DNA of 42,435 bases from Bacillus sp. M6-12 (lineage in GTDB: Bacteria > Bacillota > Bacilli > Bacillales > DSM-1321): NCBI RefSeq assembly GCF_002860285.1, contig NZ_PGVF01000030.1:1-42435 (forward strand). Reading direction: 5' to 3'. The position numbers and the translations under genes were made by a program. The notes beneath the pieces were generated by a model. It saw nothing but the letters and a program-made list of their open reading frames with translations. It was not told where the DNA came from and did no database searches. Below, one piece after another: positions 39,752 to 42,435 of the stretch. The first letter of the stretch is position 1. Each line of letters begins with the position of its first letter.

Positions 39752-41028
39752 ATGGTCGAATCAACTGGGTATGTATTATTCCATGTCCTGCTAGTATTAT
39801 TTCCTATACTCTTCTATCACTTTTATAATAATAATAATAATAATAACGGTAAACCGTGCCAGACTACATGGAGGCTCACTTTTATCCTGATCATCATGCT
39901 GCTTCTTACGATGACCTATCCACTTGAATACCCTGGCGGTTATCGATATGACTTTAGAGCCATACCTGTAATAATTGCGTTTGTTTACGCAGGGACTGTT
40001 CCAGGCTTGCTTACTGTTTCCATTCTGATGTTGTACCGTTTTGTTATTGGCGGACCAGGATTTATTCTAACCCTAATCAGCTATACAATTGCTGCTGTCC
40101 TCCTTCTTTTTATTACGAAAAGATTTTGCGCACTCCAAGTAAAACGTAAGGTTCTGGCTGTAAGCTTTGTCTTATTGTCCTTGGTATTATCAAAGTGGAC
40201 CATTCTCTTGGAAACGGCGGAGCTGGATCAGCTGCAATTCATGTTTGTCTTTTACGCAATTACCTGGACAAGCTTGATAACCGTTGTCTATATAATGGAA
40301 AATGTAAATCAGCAGCAGGTAACCCGCAGGGAACTGCAAAGAGCGGACAAACTGAATGTAATCAGCCAGCTTGCTGCTTCTGTTGCACATGAAGTCAGAA
40401 ATCCGATGACTGCAGTTCGCGGTTTTTTACAGCTAATTAACAACGATGGTAATCTGGATGACAATCAAAGAAACTATATAAAGATTGCAATAAACGAGCT
40501 GGATCACGCACAAATCATCATAAATGATTATCTCTCACTAGCCAAGTCAAATACAGCTGGCTTGGCTCCCATTAATATCTCATCCGAACTAAAGAATACG
40601 CTTGAACTAATGACCTCATACTCCAATATTCAAAACATCGCATTAGATCTTCAATCCAAGACTCGTTATTTATAAAAGGCAATAAAGATGAAGTAAAACA
40701 GGTTCTTGTCAATATTACCAAAAACGGCATTGAATCCATGGAAACCGGTGGACAGATAACTGTCAATGCATTTGAAAACAAAGGAATGGTTATAGTCGAA
40801 ATTATTGATAACGGAAAGGGTATGTCGGAAAGCCAGCTTAGAATGATTGGAACCCCTTTCTATTCCACAAAGGAAAAGGGGACAGGAGTCGGCCTGACCA
40901 TCTCTTATCAGTTAATTCAGTCTATGAAAGGAAATATTATGGTAGAAAGCAAGGTTGGACAGGGAACTAAGTTTACAATCCAATTTCCGAAATATCTTGA
41001 AGTAGATTCAGATATTCCTGACTTTTAA
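39752..41028 (+). pseudogene. KinB-like sensor histidine kinase, split by a -1 frameshift
   Basis: The first part (307 residues) has membrane segments and a 5TM-LYT-type sensor (residues about 40-185, YDFRAIPVIIAFVYAGTVPG), then the dimerisation box with phospho-acceptor His213 in ASVAHEVRNPMTAVRGFLQL. It stops at 40675. The ATP-binding half follows in another frame (DSLFIKGNKDEVKQVLVNIT, NGIESM with the N-box Asn, DNGKGM, GTGVGLTISYQLI, then GQGTKFTIQF). One missing A near 40658-40660 (SKDS becomes SKTR) explains the break; restored length is about 425 residues. It resembles sporulation kinases such as KinB. Genuine loss and a sequencing slip are both possible. Confidence 0.85.
39827..39847 (+). 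repeat. In-frame AAT microsatellite in the kinase gene
   Basis: Six AAT units plus AAC encode seven consecutive Asn residues between the first membrane helix and the next. Slippage would change length without breaking the frame. Confidence 0.9.
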
Positions 41029-41134
41029 GTTCGACTGAAGCTATGCAGTTCCCATTATCTATTTTAAACGCTTCTCCATTCTCCCTGCGAATTTGCAAAT
41101 CACTGCCCAATTCAAGTTGGTTTCTGAGCTTCAT
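40973..41134 (-). CDS. Possible 53-residue protein downstream of ycsI
   Basis: An ATG at 41134, 26 bp beyond the ycsI stop, opens MKLRNQLELGSDLQIRRENG and continues EAFKIDNGNCIASVEL to a TAA at 40973. An AGAGGAG lies about 12 bases upstream, longer than ideal. Its last 19 codons overlap the end of the kinase gene on the other strand. I recognise no family, so this is a weak candidate. Confidence 0.3.
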   Translation of the reverse strand: MKLRNQLELGSDLQIRRENGEAFKIDNGNCIASVELKSQEYLNLLQDISEIGL

Positions 41135-41160
41135 AATGGCCTAAGCTCCTCTTGAAGATC

Positions 41161-41958
41161 TTACAAAACCGCAAACCGCTCGTTTGGCAGGTCTGTAATA
41201 AACATATGTCCCGGTGCATGTGTGATCATCAGTTCAGGCTTCACATGCATTGCCACTGCTTGAGGCGTCACACCGCACGCCCAAAAAACTGGTACCTCAC
41301 CGTCTTTAATCGTAACCCGGTCACCGAAATCAGGATTGTTAATATCCGAGATCCCTATGCTGGCCGGATCTCCAATATGCACTGGGGCACCGTGGACGGA
41401 AGGGAATCGGCTTGTTACCTGGACCGCTCTGACCACGTCTTTTTCAGGCATTGGCCGCATGCTGACGACCATTGGGCCTTCGAACCGCCCAGCCTTGATG
41501 CACTGAATATTGGTTTTGTACATTGGCACATTACAATTTTCTTCAATATGCCTGATTGGGATGCCATTTTTAAGAAGCCCTTCTTCAAATGTAAAGCTGC
41601 AGCCTATTAAAAAGCCAACCATGCTATCGTCCCAAAGGCCGGTTACATCTGTTTTTTCTTCCACCAGTTCACCATTGCGGTACACACGGTATTTTGGAAT
41701 ATCCGTCTTTAAATCAGCTTGCGGTGCTGCCAGTGCAGGAATCCCTGAGCCCAGTTCAGTTACATCAATGATTGGACACGGCTTTGGGTTACGCTGGCAA
41801 AACAAAAGAAACTCAAACGCCAGGTCTTTTGGTAAAACAGCTAAATTGGCCTGAATAAAACCGTGTGAAATCCCTGAGGTGGGCTTTACCCACTTATTGT
41901 TTCGAATCATTTCCCGAGCCTCTATCGGACTCATTTCTGAAATTAAAGACATCCCCAT
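41161..41958 (-). CDS. ycsI: YcsI, DUF1445 putative hydro-lyase
   Basis: A 265-residue protein of the DUF1445/YcsI family, annotated as putative hydro-lyases and related to D-glutamate cyclase. Recognisable blocks are SGISHGFIQANLAVLPKDLA, FCQRNPKPCPIIDVTE, VGFLIGCSFTFEEGL, and the end VPVFWACGVTPQAVAMHVKP followed by THAPGHMFITDLP, holding conserved Cys and His. In B. subtilis ycsI follows the transporter ycsG in the ycsF-ycsG-ycsI-kipIAR operon; the same order occurs here with a 16-bp gap. ATG 41958 or the ATG two codons later (41952) could be the start after GAGGGAG. Confidence 0.92.
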   Translation of the reverse strand: MGMSLISEMSPIEAREMIRNNKWVKPTSGISHGFIQANLAVLPKDLAFEFLLFCQRNPKPCPIIDVTELGSGIPALAAPQADLKTDIPKYRVYRNGELVEEKTDVTGLWDDSMVGFLIGCSFTFEEGLLKNGIPIRHIEENCNVPMYKTNIQCIKAGRFEGPMVVSMRPMPEKDVVRAVQVTSRFPSVHGAPVHIGDPASIGISDINNPDFGDRVTIKDGEVPVFWACGVTPQAVAMHVKPELMITHAPGHMFITDLPNERFAVL

Positions 41959-41974
41959 CTCTCCCTCAATCTGT

Positions 41975-42435
41975 TTATTTAAATAATTGCGGTATCCCGT
42001 TGATCAGTGAATAGCCGCCCATAAAGGCCATCGCTATGACAATGCCTATTCCGAAAAGTGTCATCCATAGCGGGTGCTTGTAGTCACCCACAATCTTTGT
42101 TTTATAGGCTGCAACAAGCATAACGCCCAGGGCAATCGGCAAAATAAGACCATTTAAGGAACCAACCAGTACCAAAATCTTTACTGGCTGTCCGATTAGT
42201 ACAAATACTAATGTGGAAACTGCGATAAACCCAACAATGAACCACTTTTCATATTTCTCAACAGTTTTGCTGATGGTTCTGATAAATGAAACAGACGTGT
42301 ACGCAGCCCCTACAACGGAGGTTACGGCAGCTGCCCACATCACGATTCCGAAAATTCTATAACCAAAATTGCCGGCAGCCAGGTGAAAAACCGATGCAGG
42401 GGGATTTTTCGGATTAATTAGCAATCCCTGGACCA
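41975..42435 (-). CDS. ycsG: YcsG, NRAMP-family transporter (C-terminal part)
   Basis: The C-terminal 150 or so residues of an NRAMP-superfamily membrane transporter; the frame is open through the window edge, so the gene is cut. Four to five hydrophobic segments are visible (IFGIVMWAAAVTSVVGAAYT, FIVGFIAVSTLVFVLIG, ILVLVGSLNGLILPIALGVM, WMTLFGIGIVIAMAFMGGYS). It is 16 bp upstream of ycsI, as in B. subtilis, where the two belong to the kip operon. The transported ion or solute is not known. Confidence 0.85.
   Translation of the reverse strand, partial: VQGLLINPKNPPASVFHLAAGNFGYRIFGIVMWAAAVTSVVGAAYTSVSFIRTISKTVEKYEKWFIVGFIAVSTLVFVLIGQPVKILVLVGSLNGLILPIALGVMLVAAYKTKIVGDYKHPLWMTLFGIGIVIAMAFMGGYSLINGIPQLFK

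Noticed and set aside
41161..42435. Considered as part of a toxin-antitoxin or defence island
   Set aside because: The genes match ycsG-ycsI by sequence and order; no nuclease, toxin or phage signals occur.

Overview
The window comes from a low-GC Gram-positive bacterium of the Bacillaceae (Bacillus sensu lato; a Cytobacillus/Mesobacillus/Neobacillus-type genome would fit). The evidence is AGGAGG-type ribosome binding sites, U-tailed intrinsic terminators, and many neighbour pairs also known from Bacillus subtilis: yhcT/yhcU, ykaA/pit, ytbE-ytbD/ytcD, adeR/ald and ycsG-ycsI. No rRNA, tRNA, prophage or CRISPR was seen.

Layout. 1-256 is the end of a decayed IS3-family element. 435-5949 holds housekeeping genes: YhcU, a YhcT-type pseudouridine synthase, a GlsB-type membrane protein, an aldo/keto reductase, and the phosphate pair ykaA-pit. 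6256-9780 has a soluble chemoreceptor followed by a patch of decay, in which two acetyltransferases and an alpha/beta hydrolase carry nonsense or single-base frameshift lesions around two intact small genes. 9834-11337 is a DJ-1/PfpI gene divergent from a LysR regulator. 11545-14257 is an aldo/keto reductase plus MFS exporter under a divergent HxlR regulator, with four matching palindromes in the intergenic region. 14418-18322 is the alanine dehydrogenase region: adeR, an EcsC-family gene, a relic gene and ald. 18622-22800 holds proC, a DUF1259 protein, a 3-methyladenine glycosylase, a lone modA and an SRAP-family protein. 23092-26416 is a four-gene PhnD/PhnC/PhnE/PhnE-type ABC importer.

The centrepiece is a 13-gene minus-strand operon (37922 down to 26821) under a cobalamin riboswitch (about 38583-38735, terminator at 38477-38503). 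It encodes corrinoid uptake (BtuF, BtuC, and BtuD fused to the amidohydrolase CbiZ), nucleotide-loop assembly (CbiB, CobD, two CobU-like proteins, CbiP/CobQ, CobS, CobC), a PduO-type adenosyltransferase, and a CblT/CblS-like pair for alpha-ribazole uptake and phosphorylation. No corrin-ring genes and no cobT are present, so the operon reads as salvage and remodelling of incomplete corrinoids and their lower ligand.

A modular, GC-richer repeat family lies at 5953-6056, 18323-18519, 20826-21206, 37949-38458 and (a miniature copy) 38737-38771. Three copies start within about 4 bp of a stop codon (pit, ald, mpg). The others flank the riboswitch, so the btu/cob leader RNA carries about 500 nt of repeat between the riboswitch terminator and the btuF ribosome binding site. 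The window ends with a secreted protein of unknown function, a frameshifted KinB-like histidine kinase, and ycsI with a partial ycsG.
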